Position numbers and translations under genes: made by a program. Positions 52,266-62,163 of a stretch of DNA of 64,000 bases are shown here, one piece after another (the first letter of the stretch is position 1; each line of letters starts with the position of its first letter). The stretch is taken from assembly GCF_001729245.1 (NCBI RefSeq), contig NZ_CP015217.1, forward strand, positions 733,501-797,500. The letters run 5' to 3'. The notes below the pieces were generated by a model. That model did not search any database and was not told the origin of the DNA. It saw nothing but the letters and a program-made list of their open reading frames with translations. This DNA is from Leptospira tipperaryensis. GTDB lineage: Bacteria; Spirochaetota; Leptospiria; Leptospirales; Leptospiraceae.

Positions 52266-53189
52266 TTATGTATTTTGGTGGATGATTTTCCCCGGAGAGA
52301 AATCAAAATCAAAATCGCACCAGATTCCGAATTGAACCGGAACCGAGTTTCCTTTGAGACCAAAATCCTGAACAAAAGGAAAATACGGATTATCCAGAAG
52401 ATCTAAGACGTAATTGCCTTCCAAAAGTCCGCCTTTACGGAAATGAGTTACGTTGCTGCTCGCTTCTACGATTGCCTGGTAACACGCCAAAGTCGGATTA
52501 GCCGCGTCTCTGAATTGTTTTAAAAAGACCATTCCCAATTCGGGTGAGAATAGGAAATCCAGAAGATTGACTACGAGTCCCATTCCCGGGATTGCGATCT
52601 TTGAAGGATCTCCAAAAAGAATTTCCGCAAACTTGCTACCTATCTTTGAAAAATCGTCATAGGATTCTTTCGTTTTCGATCCGCCGGGAGGACAAGTAAG
52701 AGTGAACATTCTTTGAGAGATGGCTTGTCTATCTTTTCCACGAGGAGTGATCGCATCTACGGAAAAGTATTCGGGAGGAACTTGAAGAGAAGGCATTTGA
52801 AAATCGCCGTGAATTTTATGGAAGCCGTAGATTTCTCTTCCCGTTGCCATCGCGGTAGGAATGTCCACAAAAAGATAGGGTTGATAAAAACGAATTCTGA
52901 GAGGATCTTTTGCAAAGAGCGGAATCCAAAAGCCGACGTCCGTCTCTTCCACCCAACCGCAATCGTTACCCGGAACCAGATATTGTTGTTTGGCAAATAC
53001 GAGAAATAATTTATCGGTAAACGCCGAATAGTGTGCAGAACCGTTCGCAGGACCGTTTAAGTCCCGATCCACAATCGCTTGAATCGCATTCTGATTTCCT
53101 TCTATGCAAAAAGAATAAAATTCTACCTGTTTCATCTGGTAGGGCGGGGGTAATTCTTGTTCTCCACCGCGTACAACGTAGTTTGCCAT
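52266..53189 (-). CDS. Acetoacetate-decarboxylase-like protein
   Basis: About 307 residues from the ATG at 53189, which has AGGAG at ideal spacing; the frame is open to 53216 but without a ribosome site. The segment A-T-G-R-E-I-Y-G-F-H-K-I-H-G-D-F matches the G-R-E-x-x-G-x-x-K signature in which the lysine of acetoacetate decarboxylase forms the Schiff base. The neighbouring lysine that tunes its pKa is not evident (K-I instead of K-K), so the chemistry may differ, as in many decarboxylase-like proteins. The protein is longer than the classic enzyme (about 245). First gene of the pair with the flavoprotein. Confidence 0.75.
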   Translation of the reverse strand: MANYVVRGGEQELPPPYQMKQVEFYSFCIEGNQNAIQAIVDRDLNGPANGSAHYSAFTDKLFLVFAKQQYLVPGNDCGWVEETDVGFWIPLFAKDPLRIRFYQPYLFVDIPTAMATGREIYGFHKIHGDFQMPSLQVPPEYFSVDAITPRGKDRQAISQRMFTLTCPPGGSKTKESYDDFSKIGSKFAEILFGDPSKIAIPGMGLVVNLLDFLFSPELGMVFLKQFRDAANPTLACYQAIVEASSNVTHFRKGGLLEGNYVLDLLDNPYFPFVQDFGLKGNSVPVQFGIWCDFDFDFSPGKIIHQNT

Positions 53190-53216
53190 GAATGCTCCTG
53201 TTTTGATCGGGTTCAT

Positions 53217-53882
53217 GGTTTCTTAGAAACTTAGATTATTGTAAATAAGAAAATTACGAAAAAATGATGGTTCTTTTGTTTCTTGTTTCCTTGGGCGTTT
53301 TTGAAAAAGGTTTCCAAAATTTTGGGCATACAACGGTTCGAATGGAATTTTTGAGGTAAACTTAGAGCTCCATAAAAAAAGAACAAAACTTTTGGATTTT
53401 TTCGGATTCATTGTCGGGAATTCAAATTGTGGAGAAAAAGATTTCGGTCGTTATTTGCGTTAGGAAAAATTTCATTCCTTCTATAAAAGATTCCTATTCT
53501 TTGGGGTTTATCGGATCCGATAAAAATGAAAAATTCTTTCGACATCCGATATTGATTCGATTCTTTTTAAGAATCTTATTTGATTTTATCTATATAAATC
53601 TATTTAAAATATTAAATAAATAAAATATATTTTATTATTAATATTTTTATTTGTTCGAGTGCGATTACGATTTATTGATTTATTTTTTATTAAAAAGAGT
53701 ATATTATAGAAGAATAAAATTATTAAATGGAAATAATTTCACAAATTGATTGATCTATAAATGAACATCGGGAAATAGCAAATCCGACGCTAATTTTAGA
53801 ATCTTCTTTGTTTTTAGTGCGATGGTCTCAAAAACGAAATTCTATTCGTAATCTTGAGAACCTAACAAAATAAAACGAAGAG
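53217..53882. other. AT-rich gene-free spacer
   Basis: About 670 bases between divergent genes. Bases 53580-53760 are extremely AT-rich, with runs such as ATTAAATAAATAAAATATATTTTATTATTAATATTT broken by few G or C. A 70-codon frame at 53411-53623 has no start signal or family and is not supported. The region probably holds the promoters of both neighbours. Confidence 0.45.
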
Positions 53883-53891
53883 GTGAATGAA

Positions 53892-55268
53892 ATGAAACAT
53901 TTCGTCAGAGTGATTGTGATGTTGTTTTTACTGTTTTCTCAATCGGTCTTTGCGGAAAATTGGCGGGAATCAGGAAGTTTTTTGCTGCCGAGGGTTCCCA
54001 TCGGAAATACGGAACTTGGTACGAATATTCGGTTGATTACGATTCAAAATACGAATTCCGATTCTTCAATGATAGGAAACGTGGCGCTCGCTTACGTAGA
54101 AGCGAGTACTACAAGAAATACAAATCTTCTACCGATTCGAGTTAAAAAACTTTCCCATTACAATGGAGGAGGATCTTTTTCCTCTTCGCTTGATACTTGG
54201 ACCACTATAGGAAATGCGGGCTTTACAAACCGAGGTTTTTCTTTTACGGGTTACGCCGATTTGGAAGAATACAACTATGAGATAGGCGGAACCAGCTTAA
54301 CCAATTCTATCTTAGGATGTTTTGACGCACCCTGTAGTAATTTTCAGACCTTAGGCGCTGTTACAACGCTTGTTCCCCAGATCGAGCCTGCTTTCGCTTA
54401 TCCGAATGAAAAGAGCAATACCGATATGATTTCAACCGAAACTCACGATTATTTCGCGTATCCGGATCAAACCCAAGGAGGAAGAGTAACAGTTGTTAGG
54501 CGAGAACATAGTAGCGGTCCTTTGACGAGCGGGGCTTGGGAAGTCGTAGCTCAACCCGGTTTTTCCGGCCCGGGGACTATCGCCCATATTCGACTCGCGT
54601 ATAAGCGTGGAAACGAGATTCGAGTAGTCGTCGCTACGGACAACGGCTCATTATCCGCGATTCAAGTATTTCGCTTATCACGAATTCAAATCATGGGAAT
54701 GCCACCTTTTTCTCTTTGGATGCAGGAAGGAAATGCGATTTCGGTCTCTCATGTAATTATGAGCGAACCTTCGATTCCAAATTTTAAATACTACGCGCAT
54801 CCTGATTTGGAAATCGATAACAATGGAATTCCGCACTTGTTGTTTACCCGAATGACAACCGCTTCCGAAGGAGGAAGGATTCAGTCCACCGTTCGAATTC
54901 TGAGCGGAAATACTTGGGTCGATTTTGTGGATCCATTTATTGGAAATTTATCCAGCGAGGATAACGTGTGTACGGATATGACGTTTGATACGATCACAAA
55001 TAAACTATTTGTCGGCTGCGTTAACGTCACACACTTGCGGCCGATGGTAAAAACTCTCAGTGGGTTTCTGATTTCTCGTTGGACTACCTTGGGCGATATC
55101 CTTTCGGAAGCCGGAAACAAAACCGCGTGTATTCCTTTTTTTCCACCGGCTGATACTGGAATTACCTATGACCGGGGAACGAACGCGTTGTTTTTTGCAT
55201 ATTCGAGTTGCGGCGGCACCACAAGCAATGTTTCAAACGTTCGTGTTGTAGCGAAGGACTTGGATTAA
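53892..55268 (+). CDS. Putative secreted beta-propeller-like protein
   Basis: About 458 residues from the ATG at 53892 (AAGAGG eight bases before; a GTG three codons upstream is less likely). Signal peptide: core V-I-V-M-L-F-L-L-F-S-Q-S-V-F-A. The mature protein shows several spaced segments of the form V-A-L-A-Y-V-E, H-I-R-L-A-Y-K-R-G-N-E and H-P-D-L-E-I-D-N-N-G-I-P-H-L-L-F-T-R, resembling repeated blades of sialidase/BNR-type propellers. Four or more cysteines suggest disulfides. No family is named. It has its own terminator and lies next to very AT-rich DNA, which fits an acquired or variably regulated gene. Confidence 0.7.
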   Translation: MKHFVRVIVMLFLLFSQSVFAENWRESGSFLLPRVPIGNTELGTNIRLITIQNTNSDSSMIGNVALAYVEASTTRNTNLLPIRVKKLSHYNGGGSFSSSLDTWTTIGNAGFTNRGFSFTGYADLEEYNYEIGGTSLTNSILGCFDAPCSNFQTLGAVTTLVPQIEPAFAYPNEKSNTDMISTETHDYFAYPDQTQGGRVTVVRREHSSGPLTSGAWEVVAQPGFSGPGTIAHIRLAYKRGNEIRVVVATDNGSLSAIQVFRLSRIQIMGMPPFSLWMQEGNAISVSHVIMSEPSIPNFKYYAHPDLEIDNNGIPHLLFTRMTTASEGGRIQSTVRILSGNTWVDFVDPFIGNLSSEDNVCTDMTFDTITNKLFVGCVNVTHLRPMVKTLSGFLISRWTTLGDILSEAGNKTACIPFFPPADTGITYDRGTNALFFAYSSCGGTTSNVSNVRVVAKDLD

Positions 55269-55289
55269 TCTAAGAATCCTACACTTGCG

Positions 55290-55333
55290 GAACGGCTAAG
55301 ACGGAGTCTTCGTTTTGGCCGTTCTATTTTTTT
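55290..55333 (+). terminator. Rho-independent terminator
   Basis: GAACGGC (55290-55296) pairs with GCCGTTC (55318-55324), with a smaller AAGAC/GTCTT stem inside, followed by TA and seven Ts (55327-55333). It lies 22 bases after the stop of the secreted-protein gene. Confidence 0.75.
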
Positions 55334-55387
55334 GAGTTTAGAAAATACGAATCAGTTAAAAATAGAAAATCTATTTAAGAATCATCC

Positions 55388-56974
55388 TTACGGTAAAGAT
55401 TTTCTCCCCGTAAGTCTGTGCCACAATTCGATCTCTTCGATTTTCTTTTTCCGGAATCGAATGAATCTCTCTTTTGAATCCGAATTCCATATTAGAATTT
55501 CATGTTTCTCGCATGGAACGCGAAAGTTCGGTTCGCCGAATTCTTGCTTTAGGATTGTTTCGTTCAAGCCGGGGAGGATTGCAAAATTGTATTCTTTCTC
55601 GGGGGTCTTTGTATACCAGCTCCAAGAATTCTGCCAGTATTCGGGATGAAGGTCTTCCAAATAATTATCGGCGCGTAAATTGGTTTGAGAAAAAATTCGG
55701 ATTTTTCTGGAATCCCAAAAGTTAGAAAGACCTCTCGAGAGAGAGTAAAGTTTTTGATTTTTATCCAGACAAGATGCCAAGGAATCCTGATAGAACCTCG
55801 GTCGTAAATCGCCCCAATACAAGGAACATCCGATCATGAGTATAAAAAGAAAACTCAAAGAACGAAAGACTCGTTCCGGATAAAAAAAAGACCAGCGGAA
55901 AAGTCCGATGCTAACAAGCGGAATCCAAAAGAAAAGAAGAGGTAGCAGATAACGGATCGTAATTCCTTCCTTCTGAAAAACTCCGGAGATCGTTCCTGAA
56001 ATTAAAATTCCAAAAGAAGAAACAAGAACGCTCGCGATCAGAAGGAGAGAATGTGAGTGCAGCCCGTCTTCGCTTTTTATTTTCTTTTTAGAAAACTTGA
56101 GGATGATCCAAATCGAAAGATAAAAAAAGATCAAAGCTCCGAATGAATAAGGAGTATTTGCGATTTGATTTTGGAAAGTTCTCCACAACGGAGAAAAAAA
56201 GTTCCAGGAGAATTCTCCCTTGTAATAACCTGTGGGAATAAAAATCCAATCCGATTTGGTTAGAATTTTGTAACAATAGGCGCCGATTCCGCCGGCAAGG
56301 AGTAAAAAGATAAAAGAATTTCGATCGTCCTTTTTTTTTGTCTTTTTCCATTTCCATCCCAAAAGAAGTAAATAGGGAAGTGGAAAGTAGAATAAATACA
56401 AGGGATCGGATACGATCAATACGATCTGAAGAAAACCCAATAAAAGCCAAAAGAGGATTTTATTTTTCCATTCTTCTTTGGAAAACAGGAGGCCCGAGGA
56501 AAACAAAGCGAAGACCAAGGCATATCCGTGCGATACGAAACCGAAGACGGGAAAAAAATAGGACTGAAACGAAAAGGAAAACAGAAAGATGGAATATACT
56601 AAAAATGTAATTTTTGTTATGAGTTCTTTGTTTGATTCCGAGTTTGCCCCGGAACGGACAAAAAACAAGAGGGCGGCCAAAAGGGCCAACGCCTGTAAAA
56701 AGAAAATAAGATAAAGACTTTCCACCCCGTCTTTAAGCAAAAGTTTAATTGGAAAAAAGACCGCGATATCGGGAAAAAAATACGGCGAGGGCGTAACGCT
56801 CCAGCCAAAAAAAGGGTTTTCGTCTGTGATAAGATCCTGGTAGAAGATTGCGGGATAAAGAGTGTCCGCGTTAAAGACGAGACTTGAAATTTGCGGTTGA
56901 TTGTTAAGCGAAGTTAGAAAAACAAAAAAGGAAATCGCAACGAGTACGATTTCCTTTCTGAATTTCCAACCCAT
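55388..56974 (-). CDS. Multi-spanning membrane protein, glycosyltransferase-like
   Basis: A 528-residue protein with about ten TM helices in the first 390 residues (for example I-V-L-V-A-I-S-F-F-V-F-L and F-F-L-Q-A-L-A-L-L-A-A-L-L-F-F). A soluble, aromatic C-terminus (about 395-528) follows. After the first helix comes N-A-D-T-L-Y-P-A-I-F-Y-Q-D-L, reminiscent of the acidic first loop of GT-C glycosyltransferases (PMT/ArnT-like), but no firm family match is evident. It starts 6 bases after the lipoprotein stop, so it is the third gene of the operon headed by the SUMF1-like protein. Confidence 0.7.
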   Translation of the reverse strand: MGWKFRKEIVLVAISFFVFLTSLNNQPQISSLVFNADTLYPAIFYQDLITDENPFFGWSVTPSPYFFPDIAVFFPIKLLLKDGVESLYLIFFLQALALLAALLFFVRSGANSESNKELITKITFLVYSIFLFSFSFQSYFFPVFGFVSHGYALVFALFSSGLLFSKEEWKNKILFWLLLGFLQIVLIVSDPLYLFYFPLPYLLLLGWKWKKTKKKDDRNSFIFLLLAGGIGAYCYKILTKSDWIFIPTGYYKGEFSWNFFSPLWRTFQNQIANTPYSFGALIFFYLSIWIILKFSKKKIKSEDGLHSHSLLLIASVLVSSFGILISGTISGVFQKEGITIRYLLPLLFFWIPLVSIGLFRWSFFYPERVFRSLSFLFILMIGCSLYWGDLRPRFYQDSLASCLDKNQKLYSLSRGLSNFWDSRKIRIFSQTNLRADNYLEDLHPEYWQNSWSWYTKTPEKEYNFAILPGLNETILKQEFGEPNFRVPCEKHEILIWNSDSKERFIRFRKKKIEEIELWHRLTGRKSLP

Positions 56975-56980
56975 TCGGTT

Positions 56981-58075
56981 TTACTGAGGAGCGGATGTGT
57001 TGGATGTAGGTTGTGTTTTAGGCGCCGTTGTCGGAGGGAGAGCGATTACGGGTTCCCTGTCCACGACGGTAATTCCGTTTTTCTTATCTACGGTTCCACC
57101 TTCCACCATCACTTGCAGGGAACGAAGTCCCGGTTTGTTGCTCGCGAGCCATTTCTGAAAATTGGAAATTTTCTGAACGCAGTAGTGAAATCCTCGGTCC
57201 GTGGAAATTTCAGAACCGGGCGACCAAGGAAACAAATCTCTTCGAACCGAAATCGTTCTTACAACCAAAGACTTTTCTTCCACGGGAAGATTGATAAGCG
57301 AATTCTTAAATTCTTGCGGATAAGCAAAGTATTCTTCCGCGTTGCTGAAATAGATGATCCCGACTTTGTGTCCCACTTTTTTCAGAGTGTTTCCGATACC
57401 GAGCAAAGTTGTGTTACCGAGCAGATTTCCTTTTAATGGAAAAATTCTGTCCTCGATCGCTAACTTTCGAATATAAGAATATTGTTCATCGTCGGTCTGA
57501 AACATCTTGTAGTTGTATTTTTTAGAAAGCATCAGATTGGTTCGGTGACGTTTCCGAATAAAAGGAGAAGCTTGTTTGTAGACCTTCTTATAAACTTCGG
57601 GATTGGGAAGGGAAGTTTGGATCAACTCAAGCGCGTCCTTTTCTCCTTCCTTTCCCCAATAGCGGATAAAATCTTCTTTTTTCTCGCCTTTTTTTAAGAA
57701 AAGAATCGTGATCTCATTTGCGTGAACTACGATTTGAGTGAAGTCCATCAAATAGATAAAATCCGACTTTGCCCACGCTGCGATCGTAAGATTTTGTTCG
57801 GAACCGACTCCAACATAGGCGTTACCTACGTTTTGAACGTGAGGAATGAGAAGATCCAGTCTGTCTTCGTTTGAAACCGTTGTATCGCCTACGTCCCATT
57901 TGGTGGGAACGAGAACTTCTTGCGGAGTTTCTCTCAGAATTCCGATTTTGGAAACGAGGCTTTCTTCGCTGAGTGAACGGTTTTCTTTAACTTTTTCGGA
58001 ACCGGAACAGAAAGAGAATCCGAAAGCGAGAAACGTAAGAATAAAATAAATTTCTAATTTAGAATTGTTGAACAT
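56981..58075 (-). CDS. Putative lipoprotein in SUMF1 operon
   Basis: About 364 residues from the ATG at 58075; the frame is open to 58111 but the signal peptide begins here. The signal core is I-Y-F-I-L-T-F-L-A-F-G-F and the lipobox ends F-S-F-C, followed by S-G-S-E-K. The body is mixed alpha/beta with no catalytic motif I can name. R-T-I-S-V-R-R-D-L-F-P-W-S-P-G and V-M-V-E-G-G-T-V-D-K-K recall a metal-ion-type or VWA-like fold but not firmly. The C-terminal tail is rich in P, T and S (about 350-364). It starts 4 bases after the SUMF1-like gene. Confidence 0.68.
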   Translation of the reverse strand: MFNNSKLEIYFILTFLAFGFSFCSGSEKVKENRSLSEESLVSKIGILRETPQEVLVPTKWDVGDTTVSNEDRLDLLIPHVQNVGNAYVGVGSEQNLTIAAWAKSDFIYLMDFTQIVVHANEITILFLKKGEKKEDFIRYWGKEGEKDALELIQTSLPNPEVYKKVYKQASPFIRKRHRTNLMLSKKYNYKMFQTDDEQYSYIRKLAIEDRIFPLKGNLLGNTTLLGIGNTLKKVGHKVGIIYFSNAEEYFAYPQEFKNSLINLPVEEKSLVVRTISVRRDLFPWSPGSEISTDRGFHYCVQKISNFQKWLASNKPGLRSLQVMVEGGTVDKKNGITVVDREPVIALPPTTAPKTQPTSNTSAPQ

Positions 58076-58079
58076 GCTA

Positions 58080-58961
58080 TTAGTTTGCGTCCTTGGCACA
58101 ACGGAATCCAAAGTGATGGTATTCCGGAAAATTTTCTGGGATATGAGCTCTTCTTTTGGAACCTCTCGCGTAGTTGGCGGGCCACCACCAAGATCCGCTT
58201 TTCAAAACCTTCTTCGTAAAACCCGAACAGGATTCTTTTCCCGCACAAGGACCTTTCGGATCCTTTCCCCTGCAAGCGTCTCCGCAGGCTTTGAACGAAG
58301 GAGAATACCAATCCTGGGTCCATTCCCAAGAGTTCCCCGCCATATCGTAAAGTCCGTAGACTCCGGGGGCTCTTGTTCCCACGTTTGCGGTCGGCATCAG
58401 ATGAGGTTTCTCCGTTTTTTTGGCGACACATCCCTTGATATCTCCCACTTCAATGATTGCTTTTTCGCAAGTCGCAGGCTCGTTTCCCCAAGGATAGAGA
58501 TTTCCGTTAGGACCGCGCGCCGCCTTTTCCCATTCGGCTTCGGTTGGAAGGCGTTTGCCCGACCATTCGCAAAATTCTTTCGCGGTGTACCAGCTGATTC
58601 CCGCAGCGGGTTGTTTGGGTCCTAAATACGGTTTACCATAACGTGGTCCGATATAGTTGCACTTTCCTGTTTTAAGACATTCTTGGCATTTGCCCGCGCT
58701 TTTGCATTTGTCGAATTCTTCGTTTGTGACTTCATAGATATCCATGTAGAAGTCGCTTACGTAAACTTTCTCTTCGGGCTTTTCATCCGCGTCGTATAAA
58801 TTGCTTCCGCGTATGAATTCTCCGGAAGGGATACATTTCATTCCGGGAATTTCTTGACCACCGCAAGCGGAAGAATCCGCAAGAAGTTTGCAGTTGCATT
58901 CCACACAAACGGCCGAAACGATAACGACCCAAAGAAGAACGTTCTGAATTTTCGATTTCAT
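58080..58961 (-). CDS. SUMF1/formylglycine-generating-enzyme-like protein
   Basis: About 293 residues from the ATG at 58961 (signal peptide V-V-I-V-S-A-V-C-V-E-C follows; the upstream frame is not signal-like). The SUMF1/EgtB-type fold is marked by I-P-S-G-E-F-I-R-G-S near the start, D-I-Y-E-V-T-N-E-E-F, S-W-Y-T-A-K-E-F-C-E-W, R-L-P-T-E-A-E-W-E-K-A-A-R-G, Y-D-M-A-G-N-S-W-E-W-T and the closing S-G-S-W-W-W plus G-F-R-C-A. Many extra cysteines occur. It is exported, probably as a lipoprotein, so it is not a cytoplasmic formylglycine generator; it may be a binding module or an oxidising enzyme of the envelope. First gene of a tight three-gene operon. Confidence 0.85.
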   Translation of the reverse strand: MKSKIQNVLLWVVIVSAVCVECNCKLLADSSACGGQEIPGMKCIPSGEFIRGSNLYDADEKPEEKVYVSDFYMDIYEVTNEEFDKCKSAGKCQECLKTGKCNYIGPRYGKPYLGPKQPAAGISWYTAKEFCEWSGKRLPTEAEWEKAARGPNGNLYPWGNEPATCEKAIIEVGDIKGCVAKKTEKPHLMPTANVGTRAPGVYGLYDMAGNSWEWTQDWYSPSFKACGDACRGKDPKGPCAGKESCSGFTKKVLKSGSWWWPANYARGSKRRAHIPENFPEYHHFGFRCAKDAN

Positions 58962-59225
58962 TGAAGGGTTCCTGTCCCAAAAGATTCTTAACTTACAAAG
59001 AATCCTTTGGGTTGAGGATAGACTGGAAAAGGAAACGGACAAATCAAGAGAAAATTCCCTTCGATACGCGTCTTCGTCGCAGCTTAGGCAAGACACTCTT
59101 GTTGATGGGGGAGTCGTTCCCAGTGAAAGCATCCGTTGTTTATCGATGGATGCTTTTGTATCGAGGGAAAAAATATCTGGATTCTAAAGCGGATAGGAAC
59201 AAAGTAGTTCCAGTCTTAGAAACGA

Positions 59226-60751
<1,526 letters not shown>

Positions 60752-60752
<1 letters not shown>

Positions 60753-61651
60753 TGCTGCGTTCCGGTAAGTTTTTAAACGAGGCGGCCCTTGTGTTCTGTA
60801 CCTTGATTTGGGGTGGAACCTTTACGATGACGATTTTCGGATTGAGGGACACTTCTCCTTCGGTCTTTTTGGCTTTGCGTTTTGCGATCGCGAGTCTGAT
60901 CTTTTTACCCTTCGCCTGGAAAGAATTTAGAAATGGAAAACTCTGGTATCCAGGAGCGTTTTTTCTGGGAATGTTTTTATTTCTCGGATTTGCTTGCGAA
61001 ACGGTCGGACTCAAGACGACAACCGCCACCAAATCCTCCTTTTTAATCGGAACGTTAGTCGTCATTACTCCGTTTTTGGAAGCGGTTTTAAAAAGAAAAA
61101 TCCCATCCGCTGGAAATCTTTTCGGAGCTGCGGTAGTCTTTGCCGGGATTTGTCTTATTTTTTTGGGAGAATCCGGAAAGGAAGGTTCCTTGCAGATCGC
61201 GAGCGGGGATTGGATTACGTTAGGCGGTGCTCTTTTCTTTTCTCTATATATAATACAAATGGATCGTGTGAGTTCGCAGACTCCGATCGGGGTTTCCGTT
61301 TTTTATCAGTCGGCGATCGCCGGTCTTTTTGCTTTTGTTTCCGTAATCGTTTTACATTTTACGGGCCTGGAAGAATTAAAGCTGGATCTGAACGCTCGAC
61401 TGATCCCCGGTGTGTTATACAACGCTCTTTTGGCGTCGGTGCTGACCACATTCTTACAAACAAAATTCCAGAGATACGTTTCTCCGACTCGAGTGGGAAT
61501 TATCTTTTCTCTGGAACCGGTGTTTTCCACTTTGTTCGCCTATTTTTTGTTAGGTGAAACTTCCGGTCCGATCCGAATTCTTGGATGTTCGTTTGTATTT
61601 GCCGGTTTGATTTTGGCGGAGTTGACCGGAAAGGATCGAGAAGGAAAATGA
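60752..61651 (+). CDS. EamA-type DMT transporter
   Basis: A 299-residue inner-membrane protein with about ten TM helices in two EamA repeats: L-I-W-G-G-T-F-T near the N-terminus and the second-repeat closing stretch [17 protein letters not shown]. Drug/metabolite transporter superfamily; substrate not predictable. It is translationally coupled to the carboxypeptidase gene by one shared base, suggesting export or import linked to peptide processing (inference). Its 3' end overlaps the tail of a relic peroxidase gene on the other strand. Confidence 0.9.
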
Positions 61652-61679
61652 AGAGAATTTAGACGATAAACTTCTCCAT

Positions 61680-62060
61680 CAAAGATTTTACTTTCATAGA
61701 CTGAACATCCATCGTGCATATACGGTCCGGTAAGAGTAACGTCTCTCAAGGCTGTAGTTTGGAAAACTCTTTTCATAACTTTGATAGGAACGAGTTTAAA
61801 ACGGCCCGGATCTTTCTCCTTCGATTTGATTCCGATATTATGAAACCCGTCGTCCGCAATATTATCTCCAAAATGACAGGCGATACAATTCGCTTTTCCT
61901 TTAAAAAGGGAATCTATTCTTTGCGCCGAATCCGAAATTACTTTGTTGTCTCCTTGAACCCAGCGTCATAAGGAGATTGAAACGAAAGAAAACTTCTTTC
62001 TAAACTTGCGATCGATTGTACTCTTATTTTTTGTTTCGAGGCCTTGATTCTTTCGATCTC
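61680..62060 (-). pseudogene. Frameshifted, truncated cytochrome c peroxidase gene
   Basis: The minus strand encodes Q-S-I-A-S-L-E-R-S-F-L-S-F-Q-S-P-Y-D-A-G-F-K up to about 61956, then a one-base frameshift near 61953-61956 continues as G-D-N-K-V-I-S-D-S-A-Q-R, the heme motif C-I-A-C-H-F-G and F-H-N-I-G, and finally T-T-A-L-R-D-V-T-L-T-G-P-Y-M-H-D-G near 61695-61750. These are the second-heme half of a MauG/CCP-type peroxidase. The N-terminal first-heme half and the end are gone, so it cannot be functional. Confidence 0.8.
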
Positions 62061-62163
62061 ATCGCAAAAAGATAAATGCAATTTGTTGTCATTTTGTAAT
62101 CCATCTCCTTTGTGTCTCGCGAGGAGGGAAATAAAACATTTTGAATACGGGAATCTTACTTCA

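Noticed and set aside
53411..53623. 70-codon frame in the AT-rich spacer
   Set aside because: No ribosome site and no family; ends in low-complexity I/F/N sequence.
62060..62163. Continuation of the relic peroxidase frame upstream to about 62180 on the minus strand
   Set aside because: Residues there do not match peroxidase motifs and the stretch is the promoter region of the LRR gene.
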